Notes: generated by a model from the letters alone, not told the origin. DNA of 64,000 bases from Thermohalobaculum sp039513195 (GCA_039513195.1 JBCCRM010000019.1:25090-89089); one strand, 5' to 3'; counted from the first letter of the stretch, positions 1 to 9,058 are shown. Numbers and translations are program-made.

Positions 1-708
1 TGCACGGGCGCCTATGTGCTCGCCAAAGCTGGGCTCCTCGATGGCAAACGCTGCACCATCCACTGGGAGAATCACGCCGCCTTCGCCGAGGATTTCCCGG
101 ATGTCGAGGTCTCCACACTTCTCTATGTGAAGGACGAGGGCATCTATACCTGCGCTGGCGGCACGGCGGCGGCGGACATGCTGTTGCAGCTGATCGCCGA
201 GGATCACGGGCCGGAGCTCAGCTCGCTGATCGCCGATTGCCTGATCCACATGCCCGCCCGCGGCGACAATGACGAGCAGCGGCTCAGCGTGCCTGCGCGG
301 ATCGGTGTACGCCACCCGAAGCTGGTGCAGATCATTCAGACCATGGAACGCTCGACCGAGGAGCCGATTTCCCCATCGGAACTCGCGAAGTCCGTCAATA
401 TGTCCACACGCCAACTGGAGCGTCTGTTCCGGCGGTACCTCAATCGCTCGCCGAAGCGCTACTACATGGAATTGAGGCTGGAAAAAGCCCGCAATCTGCT
501 TCTGCAGACCGACATGTCAGTGATCAATGTGGCGCTGGCCTGCGGCTTCACCTCGCCCTCGCATTTCTCGAAATGCTATCGTGCGCATTTCGCCCGCACA
601 CCCTATCGGGAACGCGGCACCCCGGCGGAGACCGGTCAAAAGAAGAGCGCGCAGCGCAACAAACCGGCCGAGACCGGGACACCCGCAGCGGTGGAGGGCG
701 ACGGGTGA
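1..708 (+). CDS. GlxA/CdhR-family AraC-type transcriptional regulator, 5' end outside window
   Basis: The reading frame is open from the first base, so the gene is cut by the window edge; 235 residues remain. The first residues (CTGAYVLAKAGLLDG) look like the nucleophile-elbow end of a DJ-1/PfpI-like amidotransferase domain. From about residue 105 a two-helix-turn-helix AraC domain follows, with the typical stretches STRQLERLFRRYL and VALACGFTSPSHFSKCYR. This architecture defines GlxA-type activators, including regulators of carnitine and glycine-betaine catabolism. Its stop overlaps the GTG start of the next gene, so the thioesterase is translationally coupled. The inducer cannot be read from the sequence. 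A carnitine/betaine role is inferred from the partner gene only. Confidence 0.85.
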   Translation, partial: CTGAYVLAKAGLLDGKRCTIHWENHAAFAEDFPDVEVSTLLYVKDEGIYTCAGGTAAADMLLQLIAEDHGPELSSLIADCLIHMPARGDNDEQRLSVPARIGVRHPKLVQIIQTMERSTEEPISPSELAKSVNMSTRQLERLFRRYLNRSPKRYYMELRLEKARNLLLQTDMSVINVALACGFTSPSHFSKCYRAHFARTPYRERGTPAETGQKKSAQRNKPAETGTPAAVEGDG

Positions 709-1160
709 GCAGCGACCGCCCGGTCGCGCCAGGCCGGGCCGAGTATCGCGCATTTCGGCCACTGGCGACCCGCTGGGCTGATAACGACGTCTACGGCCAC
801 GTAAACAATGTCGTTTACTACAGCTTCTTCGACACGGCCGTGAACGGCTACCTCGTCGACGCAGGTGCGCTCACGGTCGGCGTCAGCCCCGTGATTGGCT
901 TGGTCGTCGACAGCCAGTGCAGTTATTTCGCGTCCCTCGCCTTTCCGGATCGGGTGGAGGCGGGCCTGCGCATCGACCGGCTCGGCCGCAGCTCCATAGC
1001 CTACGGCATCGGGATCTTTGCGGAAGGCGCCGACCGGGCCGCCGCATCGGGGCGGTTCGTCCACGTCACCGTGGATCGAGAGACTAGGCGGCCCGTCCCG
1101 GTGCCGGAGACCATGCGGACAGCGCTGGCTCCTCTGCTCGCCGGTTCTCAGGAACTTTGA
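705..1160 (+). CDS. Hotdog-fold acyl-CoA thioesterase (4HBT family)
   Basis: This 151-residue protein has the 4-hydroxybenzoyl-CoA thioesterase signature near its N-terminus (RWADNDVYGHVNNVVYYSFFD); the Asp and the NDVYGHVNN segment form the usual active site. It probably hydrolyses a small acyl-CoA in the cytoplasm. The start is taken as GTG at 705, inside the GTGA that also ends the upstream regulator; longer in-frame starts would lie deep inside that gene. Thioesterases of this size sit beside CdhR-like regulators in carnitine-degradation loci, so a betainyl-CoA-type substrate is possible but not shown by the sequence. Confidence 0.85.
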   Translation: MSSDRPVAPGRAEYRAFRPLATRWADNDVYGHVNNVVYYSFFDTAVNGYLVDAGALTVGVSPVIGLVVDSQCSYFASLAFPDRVEAGLRIDRLGRSSIAYGIGIFAEGADRAAASGRFVHVTVDRETRRPVPVPETMRTALAPLLAGSQEL

Positions 1161-1286
1161 ATCCTCGATGACATGGAAGCTCGCACAGACAATCAAGGGT
1201 TGATTGCACGGAAAAAATTCGAATCGCTCACAGGCCGCTCTCGACCGATGAATGCAGCGCAGCATCGACATGCAAAGCGTGCGCGG

Positions 1287-1363
1287 TGGTCGGGGCGGAG
1301 AGATTCGAACTCCCGGCCTACGGTACCCAAAACCGTCGCGCTACCAGACTGCGCTACGCCCCG
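1287..1363 (-). tRNA. tRNA-Pro (anticodon TGG)
   Basis: Read on the minus strand, a 77-nt cloverleaf begins CGGGGCG and ends CGCCCCG followed by an encoded ACCA tail (discriminator A plus CCA). The T-arm carries GGTTCGAA-type sequence (GAGTTCGAATCTC). The anticodon stem is ACGGT/ACCGT around the loop TTTGGGT, so the anticodon is TGG (plus-strand bases 1327-1329), reading proline codons. It lies between two convergent protein genes. Confidence 0.95.
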
Positions 1364-1413
1364 ACGGCGCCGCAATAACGCAGCCCCGGGCGCATCTCAA
1401 GCACTGAGACAGC

Positions 1414-2022
1414 TTAACCCGGATCCGGCGCCTCGGCCTCGTCGCTCACAGCGGCTTCCCAGAGGCGCAACTCCGCGACCATCAGCCCACGGGGTCCACG
1501 GAACGTGCGCACCGCCATCCCTTCGCCGCTAGAAAGGTCCTGGAACCCACAGCGGCGCACGGTCTCCATGTGGACGAAAACATCCTCAGCTCGGCCGAAG
1601 ATGTTCACGAAGCCAAAGCCCTTTTGCTTGTCGAACCACTTCACCCTGGCGGGTTCCAGTGGTCCGGCCTCGACGTTCGGGCCGAGGAACTCCGTCGGCC
1701 GCGCACTATCTGCGAACCCAGCCGCGATCGCGGCCGGTTCCGGCTCGGGCTCTTCGACCTCGAGCAGCTGGTGGGCGTTCATGCCACGGGCGCCTTGATG
1801 AGAAATCACGCGGACGCGCGATCCTTCCGTCAGGGCCATTTTCCCGAAGGCTCTTACGCACGACGCGTGGACCATGATATCCCCGCCGCCGCCCTCCGGA
1901 ACAATAAACCCATACCCTTTCACAGCGTCGTACCATTTCACATGGCCACTCACCACCAGACCGGGACCAGTCTCCTTATCGGACAATTCGATGCCTCGTA
2001 TTCTGCCCACCCCCACGTCCAC
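1414..2022 (-). CDS. Double cold-shock-domain protein
   Basis: The product is about 202 residues with two cold-shock (OB-fold) domains. The first, near residues 25-90, carries KWYDAVKGYGFIVPEG and DIMVHAS. The second, near residues 125-190, carries KWFDKQKGFGFVNIF and DVFVHME. These are RNP1/RNP2-type nucleic-acid-binding motifs, so it probably acts as an RNA chaperone. An acidic Glu/Pro linker joins the domains. Tandem CSD proteins of this length are common in alphaproteobacteria. The start is uncertain: several GTG codons (2022, 2016, 2010) are possible and no strong ribosome binding site distinguishes them. Confidence 0.9.
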   Translation of the reverse strand: MDVGVGRIRGIELSDKETGPGLVVSGHVKWYDAVKGYGFIVPEGGGGDIMVHASCVRAFGKMALTEGSRVRVISHQGARGMNAHQLLEVEEPEPEPAAIAAGFADSARPTEFLGPNVEAGPLEPARVKWFDKQKGFGFVNIFGRAEDVFVHMETVRRCGFQDLSSGEGMAVRTFRGPRGLMVAELRLWEAAVSDEAEAPDPG

Positions 2023-2106
2023 GCACGAGTATATTTCCGCAACGCAGCCGCCTCAATTAAATTTTGTCTTGATTTTCAATAGAGCACAACAGCAATTAAA
2101 CCCCAG

Positions 2107-2985
2107 ATGCAAGTGATTCGCTGTTTCCTAAAAAGGCGTGTGGTGCGGTGCGTTGGGGCGGTCTCTTTGACCACCCTGGTCGTCGCCTGCTCGCCCCAAG
2201 CCGTGGATCTGACCGCATTGAGGCAGAGCCCGCCAGCCGAGACTAACGAGGCAAGATTCCTGGTTTTGGAATCCCCTCCAACGCTGGACGCACGCTCCAC
2301 AGCCGATTTGGGGACCCTTCGCGACCGTCTCGACCGCCTCTCCGACGAGCGGTTGGCAAGCCGCACAGAAGCGCGGCGCGTGGCGGCAGACGCACTGCCC
2401 TATCTGTCAAGTTCGCCAGAGGGGTTGGCCTTTCTGGCCATGGCCGCACCGCGGGCCCTGGCGCGCGGAAAACCGGCAGAAGCCTGTCCCGCGATCGGGA
2501 TCGCGAGCAACAGCAACCGGACCGAAGCGGTCACGAGCGCCATACGTCAATGCCTCCGGCGTCTTGAGCCGTCGCACAGGTCCTGCGGCTGCGAGGTCAT
2601 CGCCTATGACGACGTGCTCGCCGTGCCGCGGGCCGAGGTGGCCTACGCGACCGGCACCACGGCGCGTTTGCGCGCACCGGAGCTCGGGCTCGATGCTATT
2701 CTGGTGGCCGAGGACGAGCTCGACGGCTCGACCCTGCTCCGCGATCTTTCTGGGCCTGTGGCGCGGCTGACACCAGACGGGTCGATGATGCGCCTGGTGT
2801 TCGAGGATGACCGCGGCGTTTTCGAGGGCCGCGCCATAGCGGAAGGCTTCCGCCGCGGGCGGCTCGCGCAGCGGATCTATGCCCGGGACGAGCAGGGGCG
2901 CCGGTTGAGTTTGCTGATCGGCTTCGCACCAAGTGAACTTGCGCAAAGCGCCGGGGCTTGGCTCGCCTTCCCACCGGAAGGCTAA
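2107..2985 (+). CDS. Putative lipoprotein of unknown function
   Basis: This 292-residue protein begins with a positively charged segment and a hydrophobic stretch ending in the lipobox LVVAC, with Cys28 as the likely lipidated residue, so an envelope location is expected. I do not recognise a named domain. The middle contains a Cys-rich segment (HRSCGCEVIAYDD) and the C-terminal third is predicted beta-rich with repeated short turns. It runs convergently to the DUF2147 gene, with 29 bp between the two stops. Confidence 0.65.
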   Translation: MQVIRCFLKRRVVRCVGAVSLTTLVVACSPQAVDLTALRQSPPAETNEARFLVLESPPTLDARSTADLGTLRDRLDRLSDERLASRTEARRVAADALPYLSSSPEGLAFLAMAAPRALARGKPAEACPAIGIASNSNRTEAVTSAIRQCLRRLEPSHRSCGCEVIAYDDVLAVPRAEVAYATGTTARLRAPELGLDAILVAEDELDGSTLLRDLSGPVARLTPDGSMMRLVFEDDRGVFEGRAIAEGFRRGRLAQRIYARDEQGRRLSLLIGFAPSELAQSAGAWLAFPPEG

Positions 2986-3014
2986 GCCCGAAGGGAAGCG
3001 ATTAGGCGACCCGC

Positions 3015-3461
3015 TTAGTGGATGGGACAACCGCCCATATCACCGCGGGCCCGGGACCAGAGCTGGCTAGAGCCGAATAGCGAGATCCCGGCATAGCCAC
3101 GCACTTCGAGCCGCCCATCCTGCTTGATCCGCAGCAACGCAGAGTAGCGCTTGCCGTTGCGCGGGTTGCGGATATTGCCATCGTCCCACTGGCCGTTGCT
3201 CGACCGCGAAAACCCCTCGGCCAGCGAGTAACCGCAAAGCGGCTGGCCCGCAGCACCGATTTTCGGTTGCCCGGTTTCGTCCAGCGGCTCCTTCAACCAA
3301 ACCATTCGGCCACAGACGCTGTTGCCGCACGGCACAATCTGGACGATAGCGCGGTTGTTCTCAGTAAACCAGTAGCCGACTACCGGGTCCGTGGCCGATA
3401 CGGCAACCGCTGGCAACAGCGCCAACAACGCCGCCACGATGAAGGAGGGTCGCCAATTCAT
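3015..3461 (-). CDS. DUF2147 domain periplasmic protein
   Basis: The 148-residue product starts with a cleavable signal peptide (hydrophobic run followed by AVAVSATDP) and then matches DUF2147: GYWFTENNRAIVQI near the N-terminus, a CGNSVCGRMVWLKEP segment with two cysteines that could form a disulfide, and a C-terminal Arg-rich stretch. Members are small secreted beta-barrel proteins of unknown function. The start at ATG 3461 puts the signal peptide at the N-terminus; upstream in-frame codons at 3491 and 3509 would add an unlikely charged extension. Confidence 0.85.
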   Translation of the reverse strand: MNWRPSFIVAALLALLPAVAVSATDPVVGYWFTENNRAIVQIVPCGNSVCGRMVWLKEPLDETGQPKIGAAGQPLCGYSLAEGFSRSSNGQWDDGNIRNPRNGKRYSALLRIKQDGRLEVRGYAGISLFGSSQLWSRARGDMGGCPIH

Positions 3462-3669
3462 TGCCCAATCCACCTGTCCCAAGGCGAGCATCCTGGCCTC
3501 TGCGGCCATTCGCTCAGACGAATAAGTCCGGGCGAGCCTTGTCTCAAGGGCCGCTCTCGCTATGGTGACGATTGCTGGTTAACGATGCGTCTCTTGCGGT
3601 TCCAGCGTTGCATTAGGGCCATAGTTTCGCCTCGCCTCGGCCGGGCGCGCTGCAAGGATCTGCCACACT

Positions 3670-5481
3670 ATGTTCCAGGACTTCGAGTCGCGGTCCTCGC
3701 CGGATGCCTGCGCAGCCCGACTTGCCGCGTTGCGGTCGCAGCTTCGTGACCAAGGAGCGGATGGATTCGTGGTTCCGCGAGCGGACGCGCATCAGGCCGA
3801 GACGGTGGCTCCGCGGGACGAGCGGCTCGGCTGGCTGACCGGGTTCACAGGCTCGGCGGGCAGCGCGATTGTCCTTTTGGACCGTGCGGCGCTCTTCATT
3901 GATGGCCGTTACACGCTACAGGCTGCGGCGCAGACCGACACAGCGCTGTTCGAGGTGGTGGCGATCCATGAACGCTCGACGCAAGAGTGGATCCGCACCG
4001 AGTTGCCTGCGGGGACCCGCCTCGCCTATGATCCATGGCTGCACGGCAAGACCGAAATCGACAAGCTCGCCGCGGCAGTGAAGGCCGCCAAAGGCGAGTT
4101 GGTCCCGCTCTCCGACAATCCGGTTGATCTTGCCTGGGACGACCAGCCGCCAGCGCCTGCCGGCGCAGTGTCGGTCCACCCGGCGGATCTCGCTGGGGAT
4201 ACGGCGGCGGAGAAACGGGCCAGGCTCGCTGCGGTCTTGACGGAAGACGGATTGAGCGCTGCCGTTATGACCGCGCCAGAGAGCTTTTGTTGGCTGCTCA
4301 ACATCCGCGGATCAGACCTCGCCCGCTCGCCGGTCGCACAGGGTTTTGCGGTGCTCCTGCAGGACGGCCGGGTGCGTCTGCATATGGAGCCGGACAAGAT
4401 CGATGGCGATGTCCGGGCGCATCTGGGCGAGGATGTGATCATCAGCCCAATCGCCGATTTCGCCCAGACGCTCTCGGGCCTGACCGGGCGCGTACGCCTC
4501 GACCGCGGCTCATGCCCCATGGCGGTGGCGGAGATACTCAAGGGCACGAGTGCTCAAATCGACTGGGGCCGCGACCCGATTATGGGGGCGAAGGCCCGCA
4601 AGACCGAGGCGGAGCGCCAGGGCATGCGCGCCGCCCATCGGCGCGACGGGGCCGCGATGGCCCGGTTCCTCGCCTGGCTCGACGGCGCCGCGCCCTCGGG
4701 CAGCCTTACCGAGATCGATGTGGTGCAAAAGCTCGAAGCCTTCCGGCGCGAGACCGGTGCGCTCCTAGACATCTCCTTCGACACCATCTGCGGCTCTGGT
4801 CCGAATGGCGCGATTGTCCATTACCGCGTTAATCGGGAGACGAACCGAACCATCGTCCCAGGCGATCTGCTGCTGGTCGACAGCGGCGGGCAATACCGTG
4901 ACGGCACCACCGACATCACGCGCACCATGGCGACAGGCCGGGTTGAAGGAGACGCGGCGCGCCTCTTCACGCTGGTACTGAAGGGGATGGTCGCCGTCTC
5001 CCGCGCTCGCTTCCCAGCGAAGGCAACGGGGCGCGAGCTCGACCCGTTGGCACGGCGCGCGTTGTGGGCGGCAGGGCTCGACTACGATCATGGAACAGGC
5101 CACGGCGTCGGCGCGTACCTAAACGTCCATGAGGGGCCGGCGAGCCTCTCGCGCCGCGGCGGCGACGTGGCGCTAGAGCCTGGGATGATCCTCTCGAACG
5201 AGCCCGGCTGCTACCGGAATGGGCAGTTCGGGATTCGCATCGAGAATCTGGTTCTGGTCCGAGAGCCGGAGCCGGTACCTGGCGGCGAGCGGGAGATGCT
5301 TTGGCTCGAAACCCTGACGCTGGCGCCTATCGACCGGCGGCTGGTGGTCCTCGATCTGCTGGAGCGGGAGGAGCGCGCCTGGCTCGACGGCTACCACGCG
5401 CGGGTCCTGGAAGAGATCGTACCGCTGGTGGATGCGGAAACGGCGGCCTGGCTCACTGAGGCGTGCGCACCGCTCGGCTGA
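3670..5481 (+). CDS. pepP: Xaa-Pro aminopeptidase, M24B family
   Basis: This 603-residue cytoplasmic metallopeptidase has two N-terminal creatinase-like domains and a C-terminal pitta-bread domain. The dinuclear metal site is complete: Asp404 (LLVDSGG), Asp415 (GTTDITR), His478 (GTGHGVG), Glu511 (SNEPG) and Glu525 (RIENLV). It removes N-terminal residues before proline. The length matches the long three-domain form shared by alphaproteobacteria and eukaryotes (about 600 residues) rather than the roughly 440-residue E. coli enzyme. The DUF427 gene follows 36 bp later on the same strand and may be cotranscribed. Confidence 0.93.
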   Translation: MFQDFESRSSPDACAARLAALRSQLRDQGADGFVVPRADAHQAETVAPRDERLGWLTGFTGSAGSAIVLLDRAALFIDGRYTLQAAAQTDTALFEVVAIHERSTQEWIRTELPAGTRLAYDPWLHGKTEIDKLAAAVKAAKGELVPLSDNPVDLAWDDQPPAPAGAVSVHPADLAGDTAAEKRARLAAVLTEDGLSAAVMTAPESFCWLLNIRGSDLARSPVAQGFAVLLQDGRVRLHMEPDKIDGDVRAHLGEDVIISPIADFAQTLSGLTGRVRLDRGSCPMAVAEILKGTSAQIDWGRDPIMGAKARKTEAERQGMRAAHRRDGAAMARFLAWLDGAAPSGSLTEIDVVQKLEAFRRETGALLDISFDTICGSGPNGAIVHYRVNRETNRTIVPGDLLLVDSGGQYRDGTTDITRTMATGRVEGDAARLFTLVLKGMVAVSRARFPAKATGRELDPLARRALWAAGLDYDHGTGHGVGAYLNVHEGPASLSRRGGDVALEPGMILSNEPGCYRNGQFGIRIENLVLVREPEPVPGGEREMLWLETLTLAPIDRRLVVLDLLEREERAWLDGYHARVLEEIVPLVDAETAAWLTEACAPLG

Positions 5482-5517
5482 TTGACCAAACAACACGCGT
5501 ATCGGGGGACAAACCGG

Positions 5518-5862
5518 ATGGCAGGAAAAATGACGATTACGCCCGCGGGGCGGCCTGTAGTGCTGCGCGCAGGCGGCGCGGTCCTGGCGGAGACGAGCCA
5601 CGCCTTGGTCTTGACCGAAAACGGCTATCCGCCAGTCTATTACCTCCCGCGGGAGGATGTGGGGATGGAGTTTCTCGACCGCTCCGAAAAGGTGACCGCC
5701 TGCCCGCATAAGGGCGAGGCGACCCACTACGATATCGTTGCAAAATCCGGGCCGATTCGGGATGCGGCCTGGTCCTACGAGGCGCCCAAACCCGGGGCGG
5801 AGGCGATTGCCGGGTATCTTGCCTTCTACCCCTCAGAGCGCGTGGCAGTGGAGGAGCTTTGA
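5518..5862 (+). CDS. DUF427 domain protein
   Basis: The 114-residue protein fits the DUF427 fold: a beta-rich body with YPPVYYLPREDV, a conserved CPHKGEATHYD motif and the C-terminal YLAFYPSERV. The family is widespread but its biochemical role is not established. ATG 5518 is chosen as start because GGGGGA lies about 8 nt upstream (5504-5509); an in-frame TTG at 5482 abuts the pepP stop and is less likely. It is probably expressed with pepP. Confidence 0.88.
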   Translation: MAGKMTITPAGRPVVLRAGGAVLAETSHALVLTENGYPPVYYLPREDVGMEFLDRSEKVTACPHKGEATHYDIVAKSGPIRDAAWSYEAPKPGAEAIAGYLAFYPSERVAVEEL

Positions 5863-5873
5863 GCCCGCATCGC

Positions 5874-6625
5874 CTACAGAGGGTCGAGGAACACCAGCGT
5901 CTTCAGCGGCAAGTAGCAACACGAGGCGCAAAGGGTCCAGACTGCCGTCTCGACAAGGGTGGCGATGCAGGCATGGTCGTGGAACAGGTCGATCAACCTT
6001 CGCACCCCTAGATCGAGGCCCGCCAGCCAGCTAGGCAGCGGCGCCGAACCCAGTCCTGCAAGCATCGCCTGCCGTGGCGCCAGCACGCTCGAAACGATCA
6101 GCGGGCCGTTCACAGCGGCTTCGGTTAGCGTCCTAACCAGATCGCGGAACCGCCACAGGCTGCGGTAAGGGCAGCACACGGGGTATCGGCCAGCGGTGGC
6201 CTGTCATGGCGCCAAGCTGGCCTGGGACCAAGGCGTGGCGGGTCCGCTTCAACGTGGTGCCGATAACTGGCCCAGCAGTTGGACGCGACCCCAACCGAAT
6301 GGCGAAACCCAGACCCTCCCCGATCAAAAATCGACGGCGCTGCCTGTCGGGATCATCTTGATCGAAAGACGCGGACAAGCTGCCCTCAATCCCGGCAAAG
6401 ACGGTTCCGCGCACTTCCAACCGAAGACCTTCGATCTCGTGACGCGGAATAGCCCGCCGGGCCTCCGTGGCCTTGAGCCTCCAGGGCGATTGCTCGAACA
6501 GCCGGGTGCCGAGTTCCGCTTGCAGCCCCGCCATCGCGCAGAAGACTGAGGACGGGTCAAGTCGCTTTCGGGTCCACGGCGGCAACGCTGCCCAGGCGCC
6601 GCACGGCGACGAAGAGGGACAGCGA
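5874..6625 (-). pseudogene. Decayed LysR-family transcriptional regulator
   Basis: Pieces of one LysR protein lie in order on the minus strand but in different frames. From about 6622 one frame reads LSLFVAVRRLGSVAA. From about 6564 another reads RLDPSSVFCAMAGLQAELG and TRLFEQSPWRLKATEA, the classic winged-helix start. Further on, around 6330-6200, it reads GFAIRLGSRP and RTRHALV, resembling the effector domain. From about 6170 to 5874 a third frame reads SLWRFRD, VNGPLIVSS, LAGLGSAPLPSWLAG and RRLIDLFHDHA, the LysR effector C-terminus. At least two frameshifts and some missing length (about 250 versus 300 codons) mark it as a pseudogene. Sequencing error is the alternative. Confidence 0.75.
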
Positions 6626-7193
6626 TGACCCGAGCAGCAGTGCTCGGCCTCGGCGCCGGGCGCCCAAGGCTTCTGGAGACCGCGGCGGCGGGAAGCCGCA
6701 CGCAGGCGGGTGTCGGGCGGCCAATCGTCTTCCTCGCAGCACCCCCGGGGGCGCCGCAAACCGTGCGCCTGCCGCGCACCGTTATGGGCCCGACCAAAGT
6801 CCGGCTCGGACGTGTGGGAACACGCACGGCATGCAGCTCGCAGTTAACGCGCTGTCGGCGAGCCAGGCGGCAGCAATCCGGGACCTGTTGGCCATGCTCA
6901 AGCACAAGGGTCCCGGCCGCGATAGTGTACTCAGATTTGTCGAGGCTCTGCCGGTGACGGGCCGAGCCGCTGCCAGTGCAGGGGCACTGATGCTTGCGGG
7001 CAAAACCGACCCCCCGGGTCCAGTTGCGCGGGTCGAAAAGGATCCCGCCCATGCCGCTGAGGCGGCGGAGGGCCATGTCCCGCTGACCGAGGCGGTGCGT
7101 GGCCAAGACGCGAAGGCAATCGCCAGGGTTCGCGGAGATCTGAACATCGGCGCGGTTGTAGTCCAGCCCAGGCACCTTGCGAAGGCGGGTACA
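6626..7193. other. Gene-poor stretch between LysR pseudogene and hairpin repeat
   Basis: No open frame here has convincing protein features on either strand. The minus-strand frame around 7190-6950 has a moderately protein-like stretch (PGLDYNRADVQISANPGD) but no recognisable family, no supported start, and it continues into low-complexity Arg-rich sequence. Lying beside a decayed LysR gene, it is probably further gene debris. Confidence 0.4.
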
Positions 7194-7277
7194 GGGGCGG
7201 GCCGAGGCTGTGGGCCTCCCCGCCATCGGCCAGCCGTTCGCCGGTTTCCGGTGGGTGGGTGGGCCTCGGCCCGCCCC
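7194..7277 (+). repeat. GC-rich stem-loop repeat, family I copy 1
   Basis: Perfect 15-bp inverted arms (GGGGCGGGCCGAGGC at 7194-7208 and its complement at 7263-7277) enclose a 54-nt loop. The loop starts TGTGGGCCTCC and ends GGTGGGTGGGTGG directly against the right arm. Copies 2 and 3 at 21939-22032 and 22062-22157 share the inner arm CCGAGGC/GCCTCGG, the loop length and both loop ends, but have different outer arms. It lies just downstream of the CLC gene stop. Confidence 0.8.
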
Positions 7278-7295
7278 CAATCCCCCGACTGGTCG

Positions 7296-8993
7296 TCAAG
7301 CATGCTCCTCGCGGAGCTCCTCCTCCAGGGCCCGGTTATAGGCCCGCAGCGCATCGCCTATGAACAGTGCACCGATCAGCTCCGGCTCGTTCTTCTCACC
7401 CGGCAAAGGCTCCTCGACGACAGGCAAAAACGTGCCCTTCAACTGATCCAGCATCGGCAACGCCTGCTCCAGCGTGTCGTTCGGGCGCAAATAGGCCCCC
7501 TGGGAAAAGAGGTCCCAGCACGCGGTGTCGGAAGCGCCGTTCTCCTGCCCTCGCAAGCGCATCAGGCCGGACACCTTTAGCGTGCTCTTCAGATATCCCT
7601 GCGGCCCCAGCGTGCAATTCACGCCCTGCTTCTCCAACTGGCAGAGGAAGAAGGACCGCACCCCGCATCGGTCTGAGATAACGCTGGCAAGCGACACGGT
7701 GATCATCACGGCGATCCCGGCCTGATAGTCGCCGGTCAGCTCGAACACGATCAGGGTCGACGAGATCGGCGCCCCCAACACCGCAGAGGCCACGGCGCCG
7801 AGCCCCGCCAGCGCATAGAGCCCCTGGCTGCCGACCACCGAGGGAAAGACATCGATCGCCACCGCGCCGAAGGCGGTTCCGAGCAGCGCGCCGACCATTA
7901 GCGCCGGCGAGAAAACGCCGCCTCCCATATGCCCGGCATAGGTGACCGCGACGGCCGCCACCTTGACCACCGCAAAGATCAGCGCCGTGGTAAAGGTCAA
8001 TTGCGTGGTCAGTGCCAGGGTGGTCGTCTCATAACCGACGCCGATGATATGCGGGAATTGCAGGGCAATGACGCCCAGCACCGCTCCCGCCACGGCCGGG
8101 CGCAGCCAATTCGGAATGCCCGTCCTCCGCTGCAGCCGGGTCGCCTGCGCCTCCGCGAACAACAGCGATTTGGTCATCGCCACCGCCGCCAGTCCGCTGA
8201 GGATTCCCAGGATCACAAAGCCCGGGATCTCCCAGTAAAAGCTCAGCGTGTGGGAAGGCAGCTCGTATTCGGTGATATCGCCGAAATAGAGGCGGCTGAC
8301 GATCGCCGCCGCGACCGAGGAGATCACGATCGGCCCAAAGGCATGCAGCGCGTAGTGGCGCAGCACCACCTCGAGCGCGAACAGGGCGCCGGCAAGCGGC
8401 GCGTTAAAGCTGGCGGAAACAGCGGCGGCGGCGGCGCAGCCGAGGATGTCGCGCCCGGTGATGGCGCTCGCCCGCAACTTCTCCGACACCCAGGCGGCGA
8501 AAACGGCGCCGATATGAACGGCGGGCCCCTCGCGCCCGGTTGAGCCCCCGGTCGAAAGCGTCACCAGGGCCGCCAGGGCCGAGGCGATGCCCGCCCGGCG
8601 ATGCACCCGACCGCCATGCAGGGCCGCTGCCTCGATCACATCCGCGATGCCGCGCGCCTTTCCATCCGGTGTTAGCGCGTTCAAGATCAAGCCCACAGCG
8701 AGTCCGCCGAGGATCGGGATCGGGAGCACGAGATACCAAGGCAGCGCCGCGACAACGGAGTGGATGATCTCATCGTCGGCCCCGTAAAACAGGGTCTGCA
8801 GTTCGGAGATACCGACCCGAAATCCGGTCACCGCATAACCGACCGCGACGCCAACGATGATGGACAAGGGCCAGAGGGTGAGGATCTGGTGGAGTTTCAG
8901 CCGGCTCAGCTTCCAGCCCAGGACGCGCAGGCGCCGGGCCCCGATCTGCTGGCGCAGCCCGGCCCAGGGACGCGGATACTCTCCTTCAGACAT
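7296..8993 (-). CDS. CLC-family chloride channel or antiporter with degenerate CBS-like tail
   Basis: This 565-residue inner-membrane protein has the CLC fold with about ten hydrophobic helices. The selectivity motif GSTGREGP (residues 150-157, gating Glu155) and GGGVFSPAL are intact. The first signature is altered to KARGIADV instead of GSGIP. The second helix motif reads PLAGALFALEVVL, placing Val209 where proton-coupling CLCs such as E. coli ClcA have the internal glutamate (E203). This suggests a channel-like or differently coupled member. The C-terminal 100 residues resemble a single CBS-type region. ATG 8993 is used as start; the leader can form a hairpin (see 9001-9058). Confidence 0.9.
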   Translation of the reverse strand: MSEGEYPRPWAGLRQQIGARRLRVLGWKLSRLKLHQILTLWPLSIIVGVAVGYAVTGFRVGISELQTLFYGADDEIIHSVVAALPWYLVLPIPILGGLAVGLILNALTPDGKARGIADVIEAAALHGGRVHRRAGIASALAALVTLSTGGSTGREGPAVHIGAVFAAWVSEKLRASAITGRDILGCAAAAAVSASFNAPLAGALFALEVVLRHYALHAFGPIVISSVAAAIVSRLYFGDITEYELPSHTLSFYWEIPGFVILGILSGLAAVAMTKSLLFAEAQATRLQRRTGIPNWLRPAVAGAVLGVIALQFPHIIGVGYETTTLALTTQLTFTTALIFAVVKVAAVAVTYAGHMGGGVFSPALMVGALLGTAFGAVAIDVFPSVVGSQGLYALAGLGAVASAVLGAPISSTLIVFELTGDYQAGIAVMITVSLASVISDRCGVRSFFLCQLEKQGVNCTLGPQGYLKSTLKVSGLMRLRGQENGASDTACWDLFSQGAYLRPNDTLEQALPMLDQLKGTFLPVVEEPLPGEKNEPELIGALFIGDALRAYNRALEEELREEHA

Positions 8994-9000
8994 ACAACCG

Positions 9001-9058
9001 GCCGACCCTTTCCCGCGCGCAAGCCTAGGCGCCTTCGCGTCTCCGCGAAAGGGTCGGC
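9001..9058 (-). promoter_or_regulatory. Leader hairpin upstream of CLC gene
   Basis: A perfect 12-bp inverted repeat (GCCGACCCTTTC at 9001-9012, GAAAGGGTCGGC at 9047-9058) with a 34-nt loop lies in the 5' leader, ending 7 bp before the ATG at 8993. On the transcript the AAAGGG part of the proximal arm is the only purine-rich stretch near the start, so folding could hide the ribosome binding site. Function is inferred. Confidence 0.45.
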
